Shown piece by piece: positions 25,366-36,746 of a DNA stretch of 64,000 nt; the stretch's first letter is position 1; every line of letters starts with the position of its first letter. Both the position numbers and the translations under genes were made by a program. The DNA is from Tagetes erecta (lineage: Eukaryota; Streptophyta; Magnoliopsida; Asterales; Asteraceae): the NCBI GenBank assembly GCA_030867185.1, contig CM061493.1:46259804-46323803 (forward strand), written 5' to 3'. The notes below the pieces were generated by a model. The model saw nothing but the letters and a program-made list of their open reading frames with translations. It searched no databases and was not told where the DNA came from.

Positions 25366-26008
25366 AAGAGGCTGTTTGGCAGCGTCTGAATGAATAAGTG
25401 TTGAACCAATAAGATGTCTGGATCATTAAGTGTTGAATCAGTAAGGGGTGTTAATCATTAAGAGGTAGTATATTGCTTAACTATTTAAAGGCAAATGTCT
25501 GACCAATTCAGATAATAGCTCTTAACCATTCAGACTTTGTATAATGTTTAACCATTCAGAGCCAAATGTCTTAACCATTCAGACATCTGCTCGCGAAATA
25601 AACAGTCTGAATCATTAAGTGCTGAACCATTCAGACATCTGAACCATTAAGAGGCTGAAACAAACAGCCCCTTAGAGGTTGTTTGGTAAATTCTGAATCA
25701 TTAAGGGGCTGTTTGTTTCAGACTCTTAATTGTTCAGATGTCTGAATGGTTCAGCACTTAATGGTTCAGACTGTTTGTTTCGCGAACAAATGTCTTAATG
25801 GTTCAGACATTTGCCTCTAAATGGTCCAGACATTATACTGAGTCTGAATGATTAAGAGGTCTCGTTTGAATTGGTCAGACATTTACCTTTGAATAATTAA
25901 AAAATATCTTAGCTCTTAATGGTTTAGACCTTTTACTGATTCAGCACTTAATGATTCAGACATCTTATTCATTCAGTACTTATTCATTCAGAAGTTGCCA
26001 AACAGCTC
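25366..26008. mobile_element. Nested palindromic MITEs (GGCTGTTTGGCA type)
   Basis: The left end GGCTGTTTGGCAGCGTCTG (25372) is mirrored near 26000 by CAGAAGTTGCCAAACAGC. The body consists of short sense and antisense copies of TCTGAATCATTAAG and AACCATTCAGAC. A second inverted pair (AAACAAACAGCCCCTTA at about 25660 and TAAGGGGCTGTTTGTTTC at about 25704) is nested in the middle. No coding frame. Superfamily uncertain (hAT or Mutator-like). Confidence 0.6.
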
Positions 26009-26651
26009 GTAAGTGTTGAATGGTTAAGATATCTGAATCATTAAGAGGCTCTATCAATAGGAGGATGTTGTGGTAGAACATTAGATGAGGGTAGAGTTGG
26101 TATATGCTCCATTCAGTTTCATTCAACATCTCTTTGTCTCTTAACCATTCAGCGCTTAACTAAACCAATTAAATGTTCTTTTTTTATGAAACAAACGCTC
26201 TTAATACTGAATGATTAAGCACTGAACTGAACCATTAAAAGATGAAACAAACAGTATCTTATAATAATAATTAAAAAATATCTTATTCATTTAGTACTTA
26301 ATGGTTTAGACCTCTTATTGATTCAACACTTAATGATTCAGACATCTTATTCATTCATTACTTATTCATTCAGAAGTTGCCAAACAGCTCGTAAGTGTTG
26401 AATGGTTAAGAGGTCTGAATCATTAAGAGGCTCTATCAATAGGAGGATGTTGTGGTAGAACTTTAGATGAGGGTAAAGTTGGTATATGCTCCATTCAGTT
26501 TCATTCAACATCTCTTTGTCTCTTAACCATTCAGCGCTTAACTAAACCAATTAAATGCTCTTTTTTTATGAAACAAACGCTATGAATTCTGAATGATTAA
26601 GCACTGAACTGAACCATTAAAAGATGAAACAAACAGTCTTTTATAATAATA
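25888..26651. repeat. 382-bp tandem duplication within the MITE cluster
   Basis: The segment containing CTCTATCAATAGGAGGATG (about 26049 and 26431) and its flanks occurs twice head to tail with a 382-bp offset. The two copies differ by only a few substitutions and end in GATGAAACAAACAGT. Confidence 0.8.
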
Positions 26652-27261
26652 ATAATCAACCATTAAGCATTAAATATAAAACTGAGTTATATTATCAAAC
26701 CACTACAGCATTTTTTTTATTTAATCTCTCACTACTGACTCAACAGCATCATGACAACACTTTTTTGCTTTTACACTCTTTAGTACACTTTATCATAAGG
26801 CTAGAAAATGTACTTTCACCATTTTCCCTCCATCTATCTATCACATCAACTTCACATCACTCACCTTAATTGTCATAACAAAACTTAAAAATACATAATA
26901 ATATAAAAAACGTGGCCGTCTTAGCTTTGGTTTGATCAACTATTTGGTTAACAAGCTCATCAAGTTCCCGAGCACATTAGGGCCGGTGTGGCGATATCAC
27001 TTCGCAAGGTGGACGACTGGTTCCTGGCTTGTTGTGGATCTAGCAAGTAGCAAGTTGGGGTTGGGATTGGGATTGAGATCTATCTAATAAATCAAGGTTT
27101 TATGAGACAACTTTTGGGGGAAATTATTTTTAATTCATAATAGGAAGTTTGAGAGGGAAAATTTAAGTGTCATGCAATGAATTGATGGAGCAATATAATA
27201 TTAAATATTTACAAATTACAAATCTTTAAACATAATGATTATAGTTTCTTTATAAATATTG
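26652..27261. other. Unassigned sequence leading into a Helitron end
   Basis: AT-rich to 26920, then a higher-GC patch (26925-27075) that could be a captured gene fragment; no frame was convincing. No Helitron 5' TC terminus was identified. Confidence 0.3.
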
Positions 27262-27300
27262 TTATTTAACCCGTGTGTAACACACGGGTGTTAAACCTAG
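27262..27300 (+). mobile_element. Helitron 3' terminus
   Basis: CCCGTGTG-TAA-CACACGGG forms an 8-bp perfect stem (27270-27288). It is followed after eight bases by CTAG at 27297-27300 and a T, matching the Helitron rule of a hairpin about 10 bp before CTRR with insertion next to T. How far the element extends to the left is unknown. Confidence 0.65.
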
Positions 27301-29290
27301 TGTAATAATGATTTAGAGACGGGTTCCCGAAATCTTATGTGCTGTTTGTTTTTTCATAAAATGTTTGCGCAGCCTCTTACTTCTACACAACGCAGACCAC
27401 ACGCAAACATTGTATGGTAAACGTGTAGGTGATGCATGATAAATAAGAGTCGTTGGATCTACCACACACACACAAATTACCCCACCCTCTCCCCTCTTTT
27501 CACATTCGGGACACACCCACCTAAACAAAATCGCTAGAATATAACAAATGATCATTATGTTTTCTTGCAAAAAAACGTATGAATCATGAGAGTATTACAA
27601 TTAAAAATGAGGACAGAACTCATACTTATATAATGATCAAAATCCCAACTTGGGCAGACTTACCGCTGCTGATGCTAGCTAACATTTGGAAGGATACAAT
27701 AGCGGTTGTAGCATTCATCTTTCCTCCATTCATCACTATACACAACATTCGATAAAATTAATAATTGTAGGATCTTGATTTATCAATTTCACATAAATAA
27801 ACTTCCGTGAGTAGTTTGAAAAACTAAAATTTAAATAGTAAAATCAATCAATTGTTAATCATACTTGAGATCTAAGATGGAAAGCCTTGCTCGGGTTGTT
27901 TAGTGTTTCCGTAATCTTTGAAACACTCGTTTTAATCTACTACACTTATTCTTCATCTTTGAAAGCCTGTTGTTTATACTTTTGAAACTGTGAAAAGCAA
28001 TCAACTACAACCTGAAATCATCATATACGTGAGAAAGGGGTGCTTTTACTTAGAATGTGTGTACTCAAAGCACTTATAGGGTAAACTGGGTTAATATGCA
28101 CATAAATTATGATGAAAACAGTAAAAAAATCATACTACATGTTAGACACATCTTTAAGTTGTAGTAAAAAAAGAATCACACTACTTCTGAATTGAAGCTA
28201 GTCGGAATTGAACTCTTCCTAAAAACAGATTAATAATCAGCAATAAAACCATTAGAATATCATCTTAACATTCTAATCCAACAAAAACATGAACATCTTA
28301 CATGTTAGACCCTTTCCCCTTTCACCCCTTTAACTCATTTGACCCGTTAGTGGATTTAAAATGTCACTTCTGAATTTAATATTTAGAAGTAAAATACAAT
28401 CTTAGAAAATTTTAGAAAAAAAAGAACTCAATATATCCTAACTGTTAGTGAAATTCAATAAAACTAATTTTAACTAAATTCATTGATTTATAATCATTTA
28501 AATGTTTAGGCTATAACACCATGAAGTAAACTGCAGATTTGATAAAAGTAGAAGTTAATCATAATCTTTTACGATAACCATGAAGTAAACTGCAGAATCA
28601 ATTTGTTTTGGGAACTAACCAGAAATAACAAAGGTCGCTGAAACCCTAGAACCGCCCTTTAACGCTTTCACCACCTGAACCCTATCCACTCCTTGCAATG
28701 CCGCCTGCAACGCATCATGACAGATTCATCTCAGAACTCATCAGTTTAGGTCGCTAGATCTGTGTCCTCTTCATTTCTTTCAATTACTGAAACACACACA
28801 ATTAGATTTCAGATGTGATTTCAAATTTTAAAATAGTTTCAAACGTAAAAAATAGATCGAGCCGCCCAAAAAGCTCAAGACCTGTAAAATGGCGAGTGAA
28901 AGTAAAAACGATGACTTCAGGGTCGATGTCGTTGTTGCTTCCCTTCTCCCCCCCTCTCAATCCGTCATCTTGAAGAAATCTAACAAAAGTCGCTGCTCTT
29001 CTTGTACGATTTCAAAGATTTATAGTTCACAGTTTCGATTTCAACATCCTATAGCTAACAGAAGATGAAGATGTCCATGTTGAGTGATAATGGGTAATAG
29101 ATGCAAGCAGCTGAGGAAGCGATGGAAGAGCAGTAGATGATGATTTGAATTTTGAACATGGAGGCGGGTTGAATGCATAAACCCTAGAACAAGAACAGGC
29201 AATCAGGTGAGTTTCTTTTATAGTGTTGAAAAATTAATGAAAATGTTAAATTACTTATTTGCCCATCTAATTTGTTTAATAATGTAGTAT
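27301..29290. other. Unassigned 2-kb region with two exon-like minus-strand segments
   Basis: Mostly non-coding. On the minus strand 27735-27663 has an acceptor-like TGTATAG, an open frame containing MNATTAIVSFQMLASISSG and a donor GTAAGT. Another open stretch at about 28722-28622 reads HDALQAALQGVDRVQVVKAL before a GTTAG donor-like site. I do not recognise the products. They may be fragments of a captured or dead gene. CA-repeat and C-run tracts lie at 27460 and 28940. Confidence 0.2.
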
Positions 29291-30049
<759 letters not shown>

Positions 30050-30410
30050 CTGTATGTATGTGTGTTGCATTTATAAGTCTTGACATAACAACATGAATTG
30101 AATTTTTCTTTACCATTGTATCTATATGTACTTAAAACCTATGTTTACTCACCAGCTAATTCGTTAGCTGACCATTTATTTTTCACATGATTTCAGGAAA
30201 AGCAAGTTAGGCACTTTGGATGCCACACGACTAGGGACTTGGACCTAGTTAATTAAATAAAGTAGACTTTTTCTGTTATTTCTGGTTGTATTATTTGTTT
30301 GGATAATTGGATTTTAATAATATCTAAACTAATTTTAGTACCATGAGCTATGAGCAATCATTCACTTTCGTCCGCCTCGATGATTCCGCCATCGGTCGGG
30401 GTGTGACAGA

Positions 30411-30428
30411 TTGGTATCAGAGCCATGG
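30411..30428 (+). promoter_or_regulatory. Primer binding site of the second gypsy element
   Basis: TTGGTATCAGAGCCATGG, two bases after the LTR end GGTGTGACA (30408). Confidence 0.88.
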
Positions 30429-33155
30429 TTATAGGGAATTAGGTTATTAGAAATGGATGACCTAGTCTATAACTAAGCACCCAAAACATGGGTCCTCTCA
30501 TATTATTATTTCTTATCTTTTAGCACTTCAGAATACAAACATGAGTCCTCTCATGTTATTATTAAAGTTTTAGCACATCTCATGTTATTATTCCTTACCT
30601 TTGAACACTTCATAATGAGCTACACTACTTATGTGTTATACTCATTTATTTAGTCATACATATTAATTATACTAATGTAAATCACAATTCCATATAAGTG
30701 CTAAGGCATGATTCTTAACCTTAATTGAATCGTCAAATTCCCAATCAAACTTCAATTTAATCATTGATATTCAAATCAAATATTTTATTCATGGTTTTCA
30801 AACTCTCGTCAAAGTCTTAGTCCCAAAACTGAACACGTGCAAAACTAGAAGGGTTGGTACCTGTACTTCTGAGATGTTCTGGCTAAGGCAAGTATTCGTA
30901 TAAATCCAAACCTACCGTTGGATCTGTTACTTACCTGGGAACTCTCAAAAGTGAGTGCCGACTTATAGGTAGTCATGTCTTCATACAAGTTAACGGACTC
31001 ACTACTTTGATAAGTCAATGTAACCGTTAGATTTACAAATCGAACGTTTGCACTCAAAATGTCGTTACACGATCTCATTACCTCAAATGTTTTCAAACTT
31101 TTCATCAAGATGTAATTTCATTATCATATCATAAACTCCTAATCAAATCATGAACTTATTATCAAATCAAGAAAGTCATCATCATAACATAAACTTGATA
31201 ATGAATTACAGATTCATAATCGTATTAAAAGTTTACCATCAAATCATGAATTCATTAACTAACTTCGATGTGTGTAACACCTAAAAAAAATCTAAAATTG
31301 ATTTATACATGATCTCATTACAGAAGCCCGTCGTACAATGTTCTACCCATACTCACTAATCGAACTGAATACACACATTTTTCATAAACGCATCCAAACC
31401 CATTTATGAACCTCCCACTCACATAATGTTTTATAACCAATGGGTTTTAAGAAAAAAAAATTTATAAATAAACAAATAATTTTTTTTTTCCAAAAAAAAA
31501 AAAAGAATTTACTTCTAAGCAATGATTGATTCCATTGAGAATAATCTCTTTAACTTTTCAAACCTTACCTTTAAGTTTCAATAATTGGCAAAATTTTACT
31601 AAAGTCTCACTACCAAATAATTCTTAGAAATATAAATAAAAGTTGTTTATTCATAAATGTTTATCAAATATACATACTTCATATATATATTTTTCACAAA
31701 CAATATATGAGGATTTACAACACAAGTCATGCTTAGTACTTTATAGTATCAAAGATCAAAAGTAAACCACGTTATCTATTTTCAAGAAAACAACCCTCCA
31801 ACCTATGGCAGAGTTAAAATTTTTAAACTTACTATCATTTCAAAATATTATCATACAAACTACCTTGCACCTTATATCCATGACTACTTTTATTGTCTTC
31901 AGAACCGATCTATTTAAAGTTATTTCCATATAAACAAGAACTTGATAAGTCTATGCATTGGATATGTTAATTTGATTTTCTATATCCCTAAACATTATAA
32001 TGAAGTTGATTTTTCCATCATCTTAAGAAACTAAATTTTTACATACACGCCATCATACTATAATGCTAATAAACATGACTTATCACAAACATGGTTTTCA
32101 CACGCATATTTTGTTAAAAATTTGATCCACGAACGTGGTTTTCTATAAATATGATTATGAACCTAAATATCTACGAACTTGATTTCCCGTACCTATAATC
32201 AAGAAAATCTATTTACATGAACAAATAGACTATCTAACGAACTCAACTCTTCATAACCATCAATTTATATATCATCTTAAACTATATTTCACAAAACAAT
32301 TGAACATGTGTATTATCATATTAGCTTAGATCTTTTAGGTACCCTTGACCCGCACGTGATCGAGTGAGCTATGCGGTTCATGCAAAAGCTTAAGTAATTA
32401 CGGGTGCACACGGAATTATGAAGGCTGGTGCATGAAAACCATAGTAAATTTTATCATGTGTTTGAGGGCAATACGACAGATGAGGTATGATAAGGCCATG
32501 GTGGATACGCCGCTGGTACATCCTATATATAAGTGTACTTATCATACTATCAAATGAAGTGTTGCCTTTGACCTGAGATGTTTGTGCTATTCTTTCACAT
32601 TTTCCATACAGTGGTAACCTGTTGTACACCATTCCAAGTTAATCTCAAATAACAGTTAATCATTATCTCGACCTATGCTCTGAAATCAACAATCGTTTCG
32701 TATCATATGCAATTCGAACTTAACAATTGTTTTTGCGTGTTATCATTTTTCACTATCATCATCTAGTGCTCAAGTTGGTGATTCAAATTCTCGAGTGCGA
32801 CTTATTCTTGTTCAACTCGAGAGAGCTAGATAACGCTAGTACATTTAAAATAGAAAGCGTATCATCATGGACAACTTTGGAGTTGTGCCACATTTATTCA
32901 CTTTATTAATCTTTTTTTATCATTTATTCACTCGTTTTATTAAAGTATTTATTCACTTGATTCTTCCATTCATTTTATTATTAACGTTCATTCATTGGCC
33001 TTGTTTTATTTCACCTTATTTATCAATTCATTTTATTGACCTCCTTTATTCATTTTATTATTACTAATCACGTTCATGAACTATACTCACTTAAATCATT
33101 CCATTTTGATCAAGCTATTTAAATCATTTTATGTACAAGATTGAACCCTCGTGAT
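30429..33155 (+). other. Internal region of the second gypsy element, left of the MITE
   Basis: AT-rich, with no frame above 90 codons that shows protein features. The motif ACGGGTGCACACG (32400) is shared with the internal region of the intron 4 element. Short repeated words built on ATCAAATCATGAA occur around 31130-31260. Confidence 0.6.
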
Positions 33156-33637
33156 TAGGGCTGGCAAATCGTGTATACCTGTACCTGTTAAGACACGAAC
33201 CTGTTAAGACACGAACCTGTTAAGCTATTACCTGTACACGACACGATAAGCTATCGTGTACCTGTTACCATTACCTATACCTGTATCTGTTTATAACAGG
33301 TATACACGATAAGACACGATTAGACACGATAAGACTTGTTTAAAAACAAGTATTCAAAAACCTATTTAGTGAAATAAAAATTGTCGATAAGTATAAAGGT
33401 AAATAAGGTAAATATGTTATATTAAATTATATTTTTTATTTTTAAAAAATCATAACAGGTATTAACAGGTACTAACAGGTAAACAGGTAAATACCTGTTA
33501 AATACACGAAAATTAACAGGTAGATTCGTGTCTACCTGTTTAGTACCTGTTACCTGTTAAGGCCTTACCTGTTACCTGTTAAGACCGTGTAGGTTCGTGT
33601 CGTGTATTCGTGTCCGTGTACAAAATTGCCAGCCCTA
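33156..33637. mobile_element. hAT-like MITE with 8-bp target duplication
   Basis: Terminal inverted repeats TAGGGCTGGCAA and TTGCCAGCCCTA bound 482 bp and are flanked by CTCGTGAT on both sides (33148-33155 and 33638-33645). An 8-bp duplication and these termini fit the hAT superfamily. The interior is almost entirely short repeats, ACACGATAAG and ACCTGTTAAG with their complements, and has no coding capacity. Shorter relatives flank two LTRs (2178-2235 and 36690-36746). Confidence 0.88.
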
Positions 33638-33900
33638 CTCGTGATATCCATTAATCATGCTAAATCCTTTTCCATTCAGATTTGAGGTAGCAATCAATTT
33701 ATATTTGAACCTCTGTTTAATTGTCTTAACCCTCCCTAACTCGAACCTTGTTATATACAAAACTATCAAGGAATTTAATAACATTAAAGGAGATAAATCC
33801 ATAACGACTTCTTAAGTCAGGGATTTTAACAAACATACACTCAAGGTCTCAATTCTTTTATCAAAGTCAACGTGAATAAAAATTTCGGGACGAAATTTCC

Positions 33901-33915
33901 TAAAGGAGGGGAGAC
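33901..33915 (+). promoter_or_regulatory. Polypurine tract of the second gypsy element
   Basis: TAAAGGAGGGGAGAC directly before the LTR start TGTGACATCC at 33916, preceded by TTTCGGGACGAAATTTCC. Confidence 0.8.
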
Positions 33916-36655
33916 TGTGACATCCGTCCCGATTCTTGTTCTTTTTCTTTTCTTTATGTAAACCGAACCTTTGAATAATTTTATAATCGCACGAATTATT
34001 ATGAAAATAAAGGTTTAAGTTATCTTAATCTATTTACATTAATCAATTAGTTATAAAATGATTTTTTTAATAAAAATTTACTAAAGACAACACTAAAAGT
34101 TGAACTATACAATGTTTAAGTTTTATAAACATTTAAATTGATGGTTAGTTATTATGGTTAGTTAAGTTAACTAATTAATGGTAAAACTAACTGCAGGGAC
34201 CATATGTGTAATTTATGAAACCTAATTGAAACCTTTAAATAACAAATTAAAACACAACTAAACTATGGGGGCTCAAAATGTAAACTTGAAAACTAATAAT
34301 AAAGTTTTTACTTATTTATAAACAACATCAAACAACAGGGGCTGGAAGTGTAAATTAGTAAAAATCATAACCCAACCCACTTCCCCTCCCCGTTTTCCGG
34401 CGCCCAGCTCCGGCGGCTCCGGCGAGTCTCCGGCAACATCCGAAACACTATAAATTCGCTCAATTAAACCCCGAATAAACTGTTTTCATCGTTATCCTCA
34501 TGATTCGAACCTCAAACCATCCAAAAATCCTGTTTATCACGAGTTATCATCAAACGAAATCAAGACCCATTATCCTCGGCTTTTTTTTTAAAGCAAATAC
34601 AACCAATTCGATCATAATACTCAAATTAAACCAACTGAAACGTCCCTATAAGCGTCTAATACTTAAATACAGATTTGAATTTACAACATACTCGCAAATT
34701 CAGCGGGATTAACCCCATTTACAGCCGCAACCAACTCGACATCGTTCCAATCCATTGAGCCCTTCCCAGTCGATTATAAATCATCACAAACCCTCATTTG
34801 ACTTCGCATCAGCTTTCTACAACAACAATTTCAACTTTAACACACACAGAGTCAATTCAATCTAGGTTCTTCTTCATCTCTGTTCATCAGTTGATCATCA
34901 TACCGGGGTACTATATATGCAATTAACATGGGGTTTTTAATCTTCTAACACTACCAAGTGAATCTGCATCATCAATTGCATCTTATCTTAATCAGAACAG
35001 CATCAATTGAATGTTACATCTGCGTTTCTTCTTTTTTATTCAATCTCCATCATTTTATCATCAATTCAGGTAATAGGATCGTTCATTTAACTCGTTTTCA
35101 TGTATAGATTACGAATACAACGATTAATTTCAATTACAGACTATGTTTCATGGTTGATCTGGGTGATATGGTTCTAGGGTTTAAGATAGAAATTTGGGTT
35201 TAGGTAAACAATAGGTTAAAACAATTTCGTTTTCACTGTTGACAACAAATGTGACGCTGGTCTATTGGTTTGGTAATTTATAACTTAACATGGAGATCCA
35301 GGTTTCGATCCCTGTTCTGTGCAAATAATTTTATCATTTTTATTTTATGATTAAATAACAATTACTTAGTTAAATTAAATCTCTATAATTACTAGTAACC
35401 TATGAGACGTTTTACAAAGTTAGGTTATGAAAGGTTTTATATAAATTGATTTGTATAAGATTCTTTTGTGAAATATAGATTTATGACGAGCCGTTTTAAT
35501 TTATATATAAGTATTTTTACTATATAGATTTATAATCAAATCATGTCTTATTTATCTGTGACTAAGAAAATGATATTATTTACATAACTAATTTTTGTAA
35601 ATTAGTTTTTATAAAGAATTAGTTAGTTTTCATCATATCGGTTTTGACAATTACGGATCTATTAATTCTAATTAATTTCATAGCAGTTGAACTTATATAT
35701 ATATATAATCAGGATATTACTTATGTAATCGTTTTTAAAAAAATCTGTTATTATCTCTTTTCATTTAAACCATTTAATTACTTAAACCCAGATTTCCGAT
35801 TAGAACTCTAGATTCCAGATTTCCTAGATTCCTAAGTCATTTTCAATGATCATTTTAACATAGGATAATATCCTTTAGGTGATCCTTAAGGAGTTTCCTG
35901 GTGACGTTTTCAAGTTTTGTTTCATTTTCATTCGATCCAGCAATTAACACGTGAGTATTCATTGCCCCTTTTCTGGTTTTCAATTTGGGGTGATATCATG
36001 TGACATATTAAATCAGTTATCAGATTTCAGTTTTATCAGTTATTTCAGTTATCAGATTTCAGTTGATCATTTAAAACAATTCATGTTATGTCTTTACTTG
36101 CAAATTATGTGTTCATAGCCTGATAGCAATTTTTGTGCAAGCGTAATCATTAATTTGTAGAATCCGACAGTTACTAATGGTAGATCTATTGGTCGAAAGG
36201 ACCCACCCCCTTGATTCTTGGGTGATTATAACTGAGTATCATTATCATATGGAGCCCCCTTTATCATTGTTCAAGGTTTGATTATGCGTTGTTATCTTGT
36301 ATGTACATGTGTTGCATTTATAAGTCTTGACATAACAACATGAATTGATTTTTTCTTTACCATTGTATCTATATGTACTTAAAACCTATGTTTACTCACC
36401 AGCTAATTCGTTAGCTGACCATTTATTTTTCACATGATTTCAGAAAAAGCAAGTTAGGAACTTTGGATGCCACACGACTAGGGACTTGGACCTAGTTAAT
36501 TAAATAAAGTAGACTTTTTCTGTTATTTCTGGTTGTATTATTTGTTTGGATAATTGGATTTTAATAATATCTAAACTAATTTTAGTATCATGAGCTATGA
36601 GCAATCATTCACTTTCGTCCGCCTCGATGATTCCGCCATCGGTCGGGGTGTGACA
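33916..36655 (+). repeat. 3' LTR of the second gypsy element (2740 bp)
   Basis: It starts TGTGACATCC and ends GGTGTGACA. A GC-rich CCGGCG patch (34398-34438) precedes a TATA-like TATAAAT (34449-34455), a likely core promoter. A tRNA-like segment lies at 35255-35325, and a terminal stem-loop CGATG/CATCG at 36625-36641. It belongs to a different LTR family from the one at 14918 but has the same termini. Confidence 0.85.
35255..35325 (+). other. tRNA-like (SINE-like) segment inside the LTR
   Basis: Box A-like CTGGTCTATTGGTTTGG (35257-35273) and box B-like GGTTTCGATCCC (35301-35312) are spaced as in a tRNA. No acceptor stem pairs well, so it is more likely an old SINE than a tRNA gene. Confidence 0.35.
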
Positions 36656-36746
36656 ATATGTGTGTGTGTGTGTGTGTAAGTTATGTAGAACTGGCATATA
36701 GTGTGTCAGACACGACACGATAAGACACGAACACGATAAGGCCAAA
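36656..36746. repeat. GT microsatellite and hAT-like MITE remnant (block B)
   Basis: Counterpart of 2118-2235 with a shorter GT tract; it joins the right end of the second gypsy element to the next LTR. Confidence 0.55.

Larger units (their letters stand above)
30050..36655 (+). mobile_element. Second non-autonomous gypsy-type LTR element (5' LTR mostly deleted)
   Basis: The 5' LTR is reduced to its last 359 bp (30050-30408), which match the end of the 3' LTR (33916-36655). The internal region (30409-33915, 3.5 kb) has a tRNA-Met primer site and a polypurine tract but no gag or pol frames, and it hosts a hAT-like MITE. The left boundary is inside the MITE; the right flank (36656 onwards) resumes block A sequence from about 2140. 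So the element inserted in block B only, with loss of about 100 bp of flank and most of its 5' LTR. Confidence 0.85.
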
